A DNA stretch of 64,000 bases from Puniceicoccaceae bacterium 5H (lineage in GTDB: Bacteria > Verrucomicrobiota > Verrucomicrobiia > Opitutales > Oceanipulchritudinaceae), in assembly GCA_009772895.1 (NCBI GenBank), contig WOUP01000001.1, positions 186,001 through 250,000 on the forward strand. The letters run 5' to 3'. Each line of letters opens with the position of its first letter. Within the stretch, counting starts at the first letter, position 1. The notes under the pieces are model-generated. The model was given only the letters and a program-made list of their open reading frames with translations, was not told where the DNA came from and made no database searches. The position numbers and the translations under genes are program-made. Shown one piece after another: positions 25,569-33,822 of this stretch.

Positions 25569-26531
25569 TCAGGCGGCCGATTCGGAACCATCATTGTGTT
25601 CCTGGCCCTGGCTGTTTTCGGCCTGCTCGGTCTTGTCCATCTCGTAAGGCTTGCCGGTGAGGCAGGCGATGAACTTTTTCATGGCAGGCGTCAGCACACG
25701 GCCCTTGCGGTGGATAATGGCCAGCGGGCGGGTCGCGTTCTTGATGTGACCTCCGAGGCGCACTTCGCGCAACAGCCCTTGGGCGACCTCCTGACGGATG
25801 GTGGCTTGCGGTACGATCGCCACGCCGGCGTCAATCTCGACCGCACGCTTCACTGTCTCGATGTTGTCGAACTCCATCACTGGCTCGGACTCGATCTTGG
25901 CTTCCTTGAAGATCTGGTCGGTCGCCTTGCGGGTGGGGATGTCCTGGTCGAAGGCAATGAACTTCTCCTCACCGATCAGCTTGGGGTCCACCGTTTCCAT
26001 ATCCGAGAAGCGGTGCTTGGGGTGGCAGATGAGCACGAGGTTGTCTTCGAGGAAAGGCACCACGTCCAACTGGCGCATCTTGATCGGGTAGGCGACGAGG
26101 CCCATGTCGACCGAGTTGTGCAGGATGTCTTCGTAGACGAGGTTGGAGCGTCGATACTCCACGCGTACGTTTACGGAAGGGTATTCCTTCAGGAACTTGG
26201 TGATGTAAGGGGGCAGCTCGTGCAGGCCAATGCTGTAGATCGTGGAAATGTGGATGGTCCCGCTGATGACCTTGCGCATTTCCTGCAACTCGCTATTGAG
26301 TTTTTCGTACCGGTGGAGGATATCCTTGGCGCTCTCGTAGAGTTTTTGCCCTTCGCGGGTGAGGCGGAATTGCTTCTGGCTTCGATCAACGATGAGGACC
26401 TTGAAATGCTTCTCCATCGAGCGGAGCTGCTGACTAACGGCCGATTGGGTAATTCCATTTAGCTTGGCAGCTCGCGAGAAACTCTGACTCTCGACTAAAT
26501 CAGAAAAAATTTTGAAGTTCTCGATGTGCAT
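25569..26531 (-). CDS. LysR family transcriptional regulator
   Basis: The 320-residue protein has the LysR winged helix-turn-helix at its N-terminus (HIENFKIFSDLVESQSFSRAAKLNGITQSAVSQQLRSMEK) and a two-lobed periplasmic-binding-like effector domain (STIYSIGLHELPPYITKF, then VKRAVEIDAGVAIVPQATI). The effector domain resembles the CbbR/CysB branch in general shape, but no ligand can be assigned. The last 25 residues are polar and Glu/Gln-rich, probably disordered. It is divergent from yggS with 61 bases between, where self-regulation would be expected. Confidence 0.92.
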   Translation of the reverse strand: MHIENFKIFSDLVESQSFSRAAKLNGITQSAVSQQLRSMEKHFKVLIVDRSQKQFRLTREGQKLYESAKDILHRYEKLNSELQEMRKVISGTIHISTIYSIGLHELPPYITKFLKEYPSVNVRVEYRRSNLVYEDILHNSVDMGLVAYPIKMRQLDVVPFLEDNLVLICHPKHRFSDMETVDPKLIGEEKFIAFDQDIPTRKATDQIFKEAKIESEPVMEFDNIETVKRAVEIDAGVAIVPQATIRQEVAQGLLREVRLGGHIKNATRPLAIIHRKGRVLTPAMKKFIACLTGKPYEMDKTEQAENSQGQEHNDGSESAA

Positions 26532-26592
26532 AATGTAGTCTGATAGCGGGGCAATATGCGCATTTCAATATAATAATAGCTAATCTATCAAG

Positions 26593-27306
26593 ATGTCTGC
26601 GATTTCAAAGGGTTATACTTATGACGGCTTTACAAATCGATTAGCCGATCTGGAACGCGAGATAAGTTCAGTTTGTGGACGTTGTGGTCGTGCGCGCCAT
26701 GAAGTTGAGCTTATGCCTGTAACGAAGACTTGGGGCCCCGAAGCGGTCTCCTGGTGCGCACGAGCGGGCCTGAAGCGGGTCGGTGAAAATCGTGTCCAGG
26801 AGGCGGTGGACAAACAGGAACAGGTGCCGGAACAGGTCGCCTGGGAGCTGATCGGTCACCTGCAGTCCAACAAGGCCAGGCAGGGGGTGACGCACTTCGC
26901 CCGCATTCAGAGTGTCGATAGCGCCAAGCTGCTGCGTCTGCTGGATCGCTATGCCGGCGAAGCGCGGGTAAAGCGCGCCGTCCTCTTGCAGGTGAATGCT
27001 GGTGAAGACCCCGCCAAATACGGCGTGACGGTCGAGCAGACCCCTGCACTGCTCGAAGCAGCTCTAGGCTGCGAAAATCTGATCGTAGACGGATTGATGA
27101 CGATTGCCCCACTGGAGATGGACGACCGCTCGGTGGCCCGGCGCTGCTTCGCCCGTTTGCGGGAGACACGAGATCGGCTGGCCGAGCAGTTTGGGGTACC
27201 GCTGCCGGTGCTCTCCATGGGCATGAGCGGGGATTGGCGTGAAGCGGTCGAAGAAGGCAGCACGTTGATTCGCGTGGGCAGCGCGCTCTTTGGCCAGCGC
27301 GGTTGA
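26593..27306 (+). CDS. yggS: YggS family pyridoxal-phosphate homeostasis protein
   Basis: The 237-residue PLP-binding protein is related to the N-terminal barrel of alanine racemase and is thought to buffer PLP and amino acid pools. The PLP-lysine region reads LMPVTKTWGPEAVSWCARAGLKRVGENRVQEA, and WELIGHLQSNKARQ, QVNAGEDPAKYGV and LSMGMSGDWREAVEEGSTLIRVGSALFG match the family. The length is typical. It is followed after 52 bases by a SirB1-like gene on the same strand. Confidence 0.95.
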   Translation: MSAISKGYTYDGFTNRLADLEREISSVCGRCGRARHEVELMPVTKTWGPEAVSWCARAGLKRVGENRVQEAVDKQEQVPEQVAWELIGHLQSNKARQGVTHFARIQSVDSAKLLRLLDRYAGEARVKRAVLLQVNAGEDPAKYGVTVEQTPALLEAALGCENLIVDGLMTIAPLEMDDRSVARRCFARLRETRDRLAEQFGVPLPVLSMGMSGDWREAVEEGSTLIRVGSALFGQRG

Positions 27307-27358
27307 TCGCTGCGGTTTGGAGTTGCGGGCGCAGCTTCTTATGGGTTGAACTATTCCC

Positions 27359-28228
27359 GTGGCAAATCGGATCCTCAGTCCAGATCGGGAGGCCGCAATC
27401 GTAGCGTTGCTCGATGACGATTCCCCGGTGGTGCAACAGGCTCTCCTGGCCGAACTCAAGCGCCTGGATGACGTTGGCCTGAGCCTGCTGCGCAAGGTGA
27501 TGCGCGAGGAAGTAGACCAGCGCGTGACGATCGCTCAGCGTTTGCTTGAGCAGCTGGAGGGGCCGAATCCTGCCTCCGAATTCGTCCGCTTTATCGAGAG
27601 TCTCCACTATGAGCTGGAGACAGGGTTGTTGTTGCTCAATCGCGTGGCCAAGCCGGATTTTGCGCTCGAGGTGGCGCGTCGTCAGCTGGAGGTGATCGCC
27701 CAGCGCTGCCTGGAGTTGAGCCCACAGCCCAGCACGCCCTGGGAGCGCTGCAAGGTGATCAATCGGGTTCTCTTTCATGAGTATGGCTTTCGCGCCAATG
27801 CCGAGGATCTCGACGATCCCCATAACAGCCTGTTGAGCTCCGTACTGATGCGCCGCAAGGGCGGTCCGCTCATCCTCAGCGCCATCTATTTGCTGGTCGC
27901 GGATCGCTGTGGGCTCGAGCTTTCGCCTATCAGCTTGCCGAAGCACTTTTTGGTGGCCCATTTCAGCGAAGGCATCCCTTTTTACATCGACCCGATTGAG
28001 CGGGGTCGCTTCCGGCTGCCGGACGAAGTTGAGGGCATGCTCGACAAGGAGCAAGGCCTGCACCCGGTGCAAGTCATGGGCCCGGCGCCCGTCGGAGCGG
28101 TACTTTGCCGCGCCTGCCGGGACCTCGTCCACCAGTATTCGGTGCGGAACAACCCGCGCCTGGCGAAGGTTTTCGCTGGCTTTGTCCGTACCTTTCAAGA
28201 GACTTACCGGCGTCATGCCGAATCCTGA
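27359..28228 (+). CDS. SirB1/transglutaminase-like family protein
   Basis: The 289-residue protein starts at GTG. The N-terminal half is helical and repeat-like. The C-terminal half matches the SirB1 family transglutaminase-like fold, with KVINRVLFHEYGFRANAEDLDDPHNSLLSSVLMRRKGGPLILSAIYLLVADRCGL and FLVAHFSEGIPFYIDPIERG. The classical Cys nucleophile position appears to be Gly/Pro here, so enzymatic activity is uncertain, as in many relatives. Its end overlaps aroE by 14 bases, which suggests coupled translation with the shikimate gene. Confidence 0.82.
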   Translation: MANRILSPDREAAIVALLDDDSPVVQQALLAELKRLDDVGLSLLRKVMREEVDQRVTIAQRLLEQLEGPNPASEFVRFIESLHYELETGLLLLNRVAKPDFALEVARRQLEVIAQRCLELSPQPSTPWERCKVINRVLFHEYGFRANAEDLDDPHNSLLSSVLMRRKGGPLILSAIYLLVADRCGLELSPISLPKHFLVAHFSEGIPFYIDPIERGRFRLPDEVEGMLDKEQGLHPVQVMGPAPVGAVLCRACRDLVHQYSVRNNPRLAKVFAGFVRTFQETYRRHAES

Positions 28229-29156
28229 AGCTGTGGTGCCTCCCGACCGCGTATATACGCTGGACGATCTGGAGTCGTGGACGTTTGCCGGTCCCTCGCT
28301 GGCCGTCCTGGGTCAGCCGGTCACTCACTCGCTGAGCCCCATCATGCACCGGGCTGCGCTGGCCGAGTTGTCCAAAGAGGACTCGAAGTTCGCCCGATGG
28401 AGTTACTTTCGCTTTGCGGTAGATGCCGACGACCTGGAATCGGCGCTGCCGCGCTTCCATGCCAAAGGTTTTCTTGGGCTCAACCTCACGGTGCCGCACA
28501 AGGTGCGTGCGGTCGAGCTGGTGAAGTCGATTGATCCTTCCGCCCGGGAAATGGGTGCCGTGAACACACTTGTTGCCCAGGAAGAGGGCTATGCGGGCTA
28601 CAACACCGATGGCGAGGGGCTCAGCCACGCGGTGCGGGAAGAGCTGGGGCGGCCGCTGAAGGACCGTGAAGTAGTGCTAATGGGCGCCGGCGGTGCGGCG
28701 CGCGCTATCGCGGTGCAGCTACTGAAGGAGGGCTGCCGCAAGCTCTGGATCGGCAACCGTAACCCGCAGCGCTTGCACGAGCTGATGAAGGCCTTGCAGC
28801 CGCCTTTTGTGGAGGAAGCGCCGCGAGTCGTTGGTTTTGCCTTCGATGAGATTCCCGAGACTTTGCCCGAAGCGCCGTTGATCATCAACGCGACCACCCA
28901 AGGCCTGAAGAAGGACGACTCGCTGCCGATGAGCCTGGACCATTTCGGCGACGGCACGCAGATCTACGACACAACCTATGGCTGCGCCAATATCTGGCGG
29001 CGCACGGCCGACGCCCGCTCGTGGGATTACGCGGATGGCTTGGCGATGTTGGTCGCCCAAGGTGCATTTTCCCTTCAGCGCTGGACGGGCAAGCCGGTGC
29101 GACTCGAGACGATGCGCGCCGCGGTGGCGTTGGCGTTGGCGCCCCGGTTGGCTTGA
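28215..29156 (+). CDS. aroE: Shikimate dehydrogenase
   Basis: The 313-residue enzyme reduces 3-dehydroshikimate to shikimate with NADPH. Key features are the shikimate-binding VTHSLSPIMHRAAL, the catalytic Lys in LTVPHKVRA, GYNTDGEG, the NADP loop GAGGAARAIAVQLL, the NRNPQR cofactor-specificity segment, and INATTQGL. I took the ATG at 28215, inside the end of the SirB1-like gene. Longer in-frame reading only covers that gene in another frame. About 20 extra residues precede the core. Prepilin peptidase starts three bases after the stop. Confidence 0.95.
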   Translation: MPNPEAVVPPDRVYTLDDLESWTFAGPSLAVLGQPVTHSLSPIMHRAALAELSKEDSKFARWSYFRFAVDADDLESALPRFHAKGFLGLNLTVPHKVRAVELVKSIDPSAREMGAVNTLVAQEEGYAGYNTDGEGLSHAVREELGRPLKDREVVLMGAGGAARAIAVQLLKEGCRKLWIGNRNPQRLHELMKALQPPFVEEAPRVVGFAFDEIPETLPEAPLIINATTQGLKKDDSLPMSLDHFGDGTQIYDTTYGCANIWRRTADARSWDYADGLAMLVAQGAFSLQRWTGKPVRLETMRAAVALALAPRLA

Positions 29157-29158
29157 CC

Positions 29159-30118
29159 ATGGAGACCGAAGCGATACTGGCACCCTTCCCCTGGCTTTTC
29201 GGCTCTTTTGCTTTTGTGCTCGGAGCCTGCATCGGCAGCTTTTTGAACGTTGTCATCCTCCGCCTGCCGCGTGGAGAAACGTTGGGCGGCCGGTCACACT
29301 GTTCCTGTGGGCAGATGATCCGCTGGCATGATAACATCCCCATCCTCGGTTGGGTCATTTTGCGGGGACGAGCACGGTGTTGCGGCAGTCCCTTCAGTAT
29401 CCGCTATCCGTTGGTCGAGTTGCTGGTGGGCCTGCTGTTCCTTGGCGTCTGGTTGCAGTATCCACCCGTAGCGGCTGGTATTTTTGCCGTCTTCGTTTCC
29501 TTGATGGTCGTCGCGGCTGTTGTCGACCTCGATACGATGGAGATCCCGGATTCGACTTCCATCGGCGGCTTCATTCTGGGGGTCTTGGCCAGCTTTGCCT
29601 GGCCGCAGTTGCACGGGGTTTCAGGTGACCTCTATCTCTTCGATGCGTTCCAGTCCGGGTTGTCTGCCGTGATCAACGGCTTCGTTGCGTCTGCGCTTAT
29701 CCTCTGGATTGGCATCCTGAGCAGCGCCCTGCTCAAGAAGGAGACGATGGGGTTTGGCGATGTAAAGCTGATGGCTGCCATCGGCGCCTTTTGCGGCTGG
29801 CAGGGCGGGCTGTTCGCGCTCTTTGGCGGCGCGACAATCGGCACAGTATGCCTGGCATTATGGTATGGCCTGAAAGCCGTATGGCCGCGCAAGGCTGGTG
29901 AAATAGTGCCGGAGTCTCAACCGGTTTCGGCCGAGCAGGGCTACCGCGAAGCCTTTGAGCTGGCGGCAAAGCATCCCGATGAATGGGAAATCGAGAACAC
30001 TGGGCCGATCCCCTTCGGTCCAATGCTGGTTGCTGGAGCGCTGGTTTACCTGATTCTGCTGCGCGAACCGGTCGACGCCTTTTTCTTTGAGCTGCAGGCG
30101 CTGATTTTTGGCGGGTAA
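29159..30118 (+). CDS. Prepilin peptidase (A24 family)
   Basis: The 319-residue polytopic membrane protease cleaves and N-methylates type IV pilin-like proteins. The N-terminal segment (SFLNVVILRLPRGE) is typical. The catalytic aspartates are visible in VVDLDTMEIPD and in MGFGDVKLMAAIGAFCGW. The zinc-finger-like region is altered, with cysteines at 48, 50, 74 and 75 (HCSCG and RCCG) instead of two CxxC pairs. A cytoplasmic loop near residues 245-285 is longer than usual. It is the last gene of the sirB1-aroE-prepilin peptidase unit. No pilin or secretion ATPase gene is in the window. Confidence 0.93.
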   Translation: METEAILAPFPWLFGSFAFVLGACIGSFLNVVILRLPRGETLGGRSHCSCGQMIRWHDNIPILGWVILRGRARCCGSPFSIRYPLVELLVGLLFLGVWLQYPPVAAGIFAVFVSLMVVAAVVDLDTMEIPDSTSIGGFILGVLASFAWPQLHGVSGDLYLFDAFQSGLSAVINGFVASALILWIGILSSALLKKETMGFGDVKLMAAIGAFCGWQGGLFALFGGATIGTVCLALWYGLKAVWPRKAGEIVPESQPVSAEQGYREAFELAAKHPDEWEIENTGPIPFGPMLVAGALVYLILLREPVDAFFFELQALIFGG

Positions 30119-30127
30119 CATACCTGC

Positions 30128-30162
30128 GAAAAAAGGCGCGCCAGCCAATGCTCGCGCGCCTT
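30128..30162 (-). terminator. Terminator between prepilin peptidase and the PEP-CTERM gene
   Basis: A 9-bp stem (AAGGCGCGC / GCGCGCCTT) followed on the minus strand by a T-run (complement of 30129-30134). It terminates the PEP-CTERM gene and may also act on the opposite strand. Confidence 0.8.
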
Positions 30163-30196
30163 CGGGATGGAAAGACTGTAGATCGGTTCCGCCTGG

Positions 30197-30811
30197 CTAC
30201 GCGGTGCGACGGCGATAGAAGACGATCCCCAGCGCCAGCAAGCCGACTCCCGCAGCATAGGTGGAGGGTTCCGGAATGGCAGTGTTGACGACCATCCATT
30301 GGCCTACTGTCGGCTCCGCTTCGAAGGTGTATCCCGGGTAGATGTTACCGGAGGTGCCCACCGAGGGCAGAGAGGCGGCAAATGCAGAAAAGTCAAAAAC
30401 GGCCTCTCCGGTGAACGCAGGGCTGCTGGTGTCGAAGACCTGGCTTTCGGATCCTTCGTTGGTCGCCGTATAGACGCTCAGATCGTCACCTTGTCCAAAA
30501 TTGATCGTATTGTCGTACTGATAGGTGCCGTACCGATTGTAGGTGGCGGTGGTGCCGATGACGGGCGACAGATCGCCGCCTACTGGAGCCCCCGCCGCAA
30601 CTTCAATCGTGTTGCTGGTGAAAAAGTTCTCGATGGTGATACCGCCATTGATGTTCGAGTTGTAACTCGAATTGGCAGCCGCAAGGTTGTCGGTCGCAGT
30701 GAAGCGGACCGCCGCCGGATTGCTGATATCGATTTCGAGCAGAACAGCCGCCTGAGAGGCCGTCACCGAGCATAAGCCGGCGAGCAGGGAGAAAGCTATA
30801 GGACGATTCAT
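30197..30811 (-). CDS. PEP-CTERM sorting domain protein
   Basis: The 204-residue exported protein has a signal peptide (ending near TASQA) and a C-terminal PEP-CTERM tripartite signal: IPEPSTYAAG, a hydrophobic segment GVGLLALGIVF, and the basic end YRRR. Such proteins are processed by an exosortase and displayed or released at the surface. The middle is a beta-rich, Asn/Ser/Thr-rich region with no Cys and no recognised domain. Its presence implies an exosortase elsewhere in the genome. The function beyond surface export cannot be assigned. Confidence 0.88.
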   Translation of the reverse strand: MNRPIAFSLLAGLCSVTASQAAVLLEIDISNPAAVRFTATDNLAAANSSYNSNINGGITIENFFTSNTIEVAAGAPVGGDLSPVIGTTATYNRYGTYQYDNTINFGQGDDLSVYTATNEGSESQVFDTSSPAFTGEAVFDFSAFAASLPSVGTSGNIYPGYTFEAEPTVGQWMVVNTAIPEPSTYAAGVGLLALGIVFYRRRTA

Positions 30812-30947
30812 AGGGGAGATGCGTATTGCAGGAGAATTCGACGATTATGTAACGGTAACAAGCTGAATGTTCATCTGTCTTGAGTCAATCGGTTTACCGA
30901 CGAGATGTTTCTAATAACTTATTGAAGAAGCATATAAAAAGTCTTGA

Positions 30948-31928
30948 ATGCTTGAGATGCGTGCCGCTGAGCTCCGATCTCTGACCGAGCAGCTTCTATC
31001 TCATGAAGTAGAGAGCGGCGCCTATGCTTCATCTCTGGCCCGCGTCTTCAGTTCAATCGATCCGGCGTTGGATTTTGATGAAATTTTTACTCCTGCAGGT
31101 ACGGCTATTTCATCGTTCGATGCAGGGCTTTGTGTTCAGGATGCTGCACGCACCGCAAAGTTTACCAGAGGTATTCATGCTGCAATGAGAGACCTTTGGC
31201 AGACACGGCCCAAGTTGCGTATTTTATATATAGGTACAGGTCCGTACGCGACATTATTGATGCCGCTGTTGGTTATGGGCGGAACCAGCGCGTTGGAGAG
31301 AGTTGATCTGGTCGAGGTGAATCCGTCATCCGCACGCATGCTGCAGACGTGCCTGGACCTCCTGGAGCTGGACCAACGCCGCATCCATCTGTATGCAGCG
31401 GACTTCATGAGCTGGGAGACGCCCCACCGCTACGATCTGATTATCTGCGAAGTAATGGCGGCCGCACTGGTGCGGGAACCGCAAATGGCAGTCGTGAAAA
31501 AAGCTCGAGGACTGCTTTCACCGGGGGGCGTTTTAATCCCCGAGCGGATCTCCCTTTTCTGGGGACTTTCGAATCAAAACCGCGAGCCTCGCTGGCCGAG
31601 TGGGATGAGCCGCGTCCCTCCTGCGCGTTATCAGTGGACGCATTTGGGCGATCTTTCAGCTGCCGAAACCCCGCCGACCACAGTCGAACTAGAAGTGAAA
31701 AGGGCGCATTGCGAGGGCCAGGAGCTGACGCTCTTCACCGAAGTGCAGGTCTACGGTGAAGAGGTGCTGCAGGATGCCGAGTCGATGATCGTCAATACGG
31801 TCTGTGTCTTTTCAGATTTCCGGGCGTATCCGTGTCGACTCCGGCTCCATTATGTAGAAGGCCCGCGGCCCGGGTGGACGGCTGAGCCGATCAGGAGCGG
31901 GGAGGGTAATTGCCTTCGAGGCAAATGA
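30948..31928 (+). CDS. PRMT-like class I SAM-dependent methyltransferase
   Basis: The 326-residue protein has a SAM-binding Rossmann core: motif I LRILYIGTGPYATLLMPLL near residue 85, the acidic end of strand 2 in VDLVEVNPSSARML, and motif-II/III-like DLIICEVMAAALVREPQ and LLSPGGVLIPERI. The arrangement, including GGVLIPE and a long beta-rich C-terminal part, resembles protein arginine methyltransferases. The N-terminal FTPAGTAISSFDA followed by RTAKFTRGIHAAM would position the substrate. There is no signal peptide. The 5' part is less GC-rich than the neighbours. Its 3' end overlaps the opposite-strand collar gene by 38 bases. The substrate is unknown. Confidence 0.72.
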   Translation: MLEMRAAELRSLTEQLLSHEVESGAYASSLARVFSSIDPALDFDEIFTPAGTAISSFDAGLCVQDAARTAKFTRGIHAAMRDLWQTRPKLRILYIGTGPYATLLMPLLVMGGTSALERVDLVEVNPSSARMLQTCLDLLELDQRRIHLYAADFMSWETPHRYDLIICEVMAAALVREPQMAVVKKARGLLSPGGVLIPERISLFWGLSNQNREPRWPSGMSRVPPARYQWTHLGDLSAAETPPTTVELEVKRAHCEGQELTLFTEVQVYGEEVLQDAESMIVNTVCVFSDFRAYPCRLRLHYVEGPRPGWTAEPIRSGEGNCLRGK

Positions 31929-32574
31929 CGAAATTCACCACCAGAAACGGCTGCATATTGGTGTGGGGAAGGCCACCTCCTGTCGTTTGATTGGTGACGT
32001 GAAAGGAGCCATCCACCGGCGCATCGCTTAGGGATACCTGGGTGCTGGTGATGACCGACCCTTGGTTCAACTCCACATCGGGGGTATTTGTGTTGAAGGT
32101 ATCGTATTGCGTGGTGGTGCGCCCTGTCTGGGCTACTGTCGCCAGAGATGCGCCGGTCGTGGCCGTGGGTTGGGTAGCGTTTTGGTCGCTGGCGAACAAC
32201 TGGCTCGAAGAAGTTGCTGTGGCGGTGGCCTGCGAGGTCTTGGCGATCAGTTGACCGGTTTGCACTGTGGCGCCGTGTGTATGTTCCGGCATCTGGCTTA
32301 GAAGGAGCGATACGGTTTCGGAACCGTTCATCATACCGCGGGTATACGTTGTGCCTGAGTAGGGGTTTGTGCCTTGGCCTAGCGGAATTCGACCCTGGAG
32401 GTTGGGTAGCCCAAACGTTACACGTCCGTCGCCTCCGTAGGTTGTGCCAATGATAGAAAAGAGCGCTTGGTATTGTGCAATCTGTAACAGGGCGCCGTTG
32501 CAGAACGCCCAATTGCGAGGAGCAAAATCGCCGCCGAATATTTCAATTGATCCAATGAATGAGTCGGGTCCCAT
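31891..32574 (-). CDS. Phage tail collar domain protein (microcystin-dependent-protein-like)
   Basis: The 227-residue protein has the collar-domain signature IEIFGGDFAPRNWAFCNGALLQIAQYQALFSIIGTTYGGDGRVTFGLPNLQGRIPLGQG in its first 75 residues and SQMPEHTHGA after it. It ends with a Thr/Ser/Gln-rich beta region and PHTNMQPFLVVNFVICLEG. Free-standing members occur in many genomes outside prophages, often called MdpB-like, with unclear function. I chose the ATG at 32574, since collar proteins begin directly before this signature. An upstream start at 32655 would add an unlikely tail. It is convergent with the methyltransferase (38-base overlap). No other phage gene is present. Confidence 0.85.
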   Translation of the reverse strand: MGPDSFIGSIEIFGGDFAPRNWAFCNGALLQIAQYQALFSIIGTTYGGDGRVTFGLPNLQGRIPLGQGTNPYSGTTYTRGMMNGSETVSLLLSQMPEHTHGATVQTGQLIAKTSQATATATSSSQLFASDQNATQPTATTGASLATVAQTGRTTTQYDTFNTNTPDVELNQGSVITSTQVSLSDAPVDGSFHVTNQTTGGGLPHTNMQPFLVVNFVICLEGNYPPRS

Positions 32575-32835
32575 AAGGTGTATTGTGTTGAGGTTGTTTA
32601 GGAGTAATGGGATCCTATTTATACTGCATAAAACACTTGAACACAAGCTAAGCATATCCGCGTTTAAATTAAATTATCATGTAAGCACTTCCCTTTGAGA
32701 TGCTTGAGACTCGTGAGTTTTTTCTTCTTGCCGGCCAACCCAACTGGATAGGATGAGGACGGCTTGACGGGCTGATCTTGGGGGCTTTCTCCGGGCTTGC
32801 AGGATTCGCGGGGGTAGCCTAGCTTGTCTAGTATT

Positions 32836-33822
32836 ATGGCCATTGGCACCCTCAACTATGAGCCGCAGGTATTCAATCCCGTGCAGGAAGCGGCACCTTT
32901 GACGCCCCTGCAGGAAGAGATTCTGGAGCTCAAGCGCCAACGCAACGCCGTCATCCTGGCTCACAACTACCAGATCGAGCCGATCCAGCGTATTGCCGAT
33001 TATCTGGGCGACTCCCTCGGACTCGCTTATGAAGCGGCCAATGCCGATGCGGATGTGATCCTCTTTTGTGGTGTTCACTTCATGGCGGAAACGGCCAAGA
33101 TCGTGAACCCGCAGCGCACGGTGATTCTGCCGGACGCCGAAGCCGGCTGCTCGCTGAGCGACTCGTGCCCCCCGGAAAAACTGAAGGCCTACCAGGACGC
33201 CAACCCCGGCCTCTATACCGTCGCCTACATCAATTGCTCGGCGGCAGTCAAAGCACTGGCCGACGTCATTGTGACGAGCGGCAACGCGGTAAAAATCGTC
33301 GAGCAGATCCCCGAAGACCGGGAGATCCTCTTCGTGCCCGATCAAAACCTCGGGGCCTGGGTTTCGCGGCAGACCGGGCGCAAGATGCGCCTGTGGCCAG
33401 GCTCGTGCTACGCCCACGTGCTCTTTACGACCCGGGCGATCGAAAAGGTGCGCGGCGAATTCCCGGACGCCCCGGTGGTTGCCCACCCGGAGTGCACGCA
33501 GGCTGTGCGCGATCTGGCGGACGAAGTCTGCTCCACGGAAAAGATGGTGCAGTTCTGCAAGAACACGCCCGCCGAGCGCATTATCGTCGTCACGGAGACG
33601 GGGATGATCCACCGCCTGCAGCGCGAGATCCCGCACAAGACCTTTATTGCCGGGCCGACGGATACCTGCGCCTGCAACAACTGCCGTTACATGAAGATGA
33701 ACACGCTCGAGAAGGTGCGCGATGCCTTGCTCAAGCTCGAGCCGAGCATCGAAATGGACGAAGATCTCCGCCAGCGGGCCGAATTGCCGATCCGCCGCAT
33801 GCTCGAGTGGAGTAAGCGCTAG
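32836..33822 (+). CDS. nadA: Quinolinate synthase
   Basis: The 328-residue [4Fe-4S] enzyme condenses iminoaspartate with dihydroxyacetone phosphate to quinolinate for NAD synthesis. Family features are AVILAHNYQIEPIQRIADYLGDSLGLA, ILFCGVHFMAETAKI, VAYINCSAAVKALADVIVTSGNA, PDQNLG, HPECTQAV and a C-terminal CACNNCRYMKMNT. Cys residues in the first and last of these, and in the central GSCYAH, are candidate cluster ligands. The ATG at 32836 is preferred to a TTG four codons upstream. The stop overlaps the start of the next gene by one base. nadB and nadC are not in the window. Confidence 0.96.
   Translation: MAIGTLNYEPQVFNPVQEAAPLTPLQEEILELKRQRNAVILAHNYQIEPIQRIADYLGDSLGLAYEAANADADVILFCGVHFMAETAKIVNPQRTVILPDAEAGCSLSDSCPPEKLKAYQDANPGLYTVAYINCSAAVKALADVIVTSGNAVKIVEQIPEDREILFVPDQNLGAWVSRQTGRKMRLWPGSCYAHVLFTTRAIEKVRGEFPDAPVVAHPECTQAVRDLADEVCSTEKMVQFCKNTPAERIIVVTETGMIHRLQREIPHKTFIAGPTDTCACNNCRYMKMNTLEKVRDALLKLEPSIEMDEDLRQRAELPIRRMLEWSKR

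Noticed and set aside
31891-32574. Prophage remnant
   Set aside because: Only one collar-domain gene is present, with no capsid, portal, integrase or att-like repeats. Free-standing copies are common outside prophages.
32575-32655. 27-residue extension of the tail-collar protein
   Set aside because: Collar proteins begin just before the FGGDFAPRNWAFCNG signature, and the extension has no matching character.
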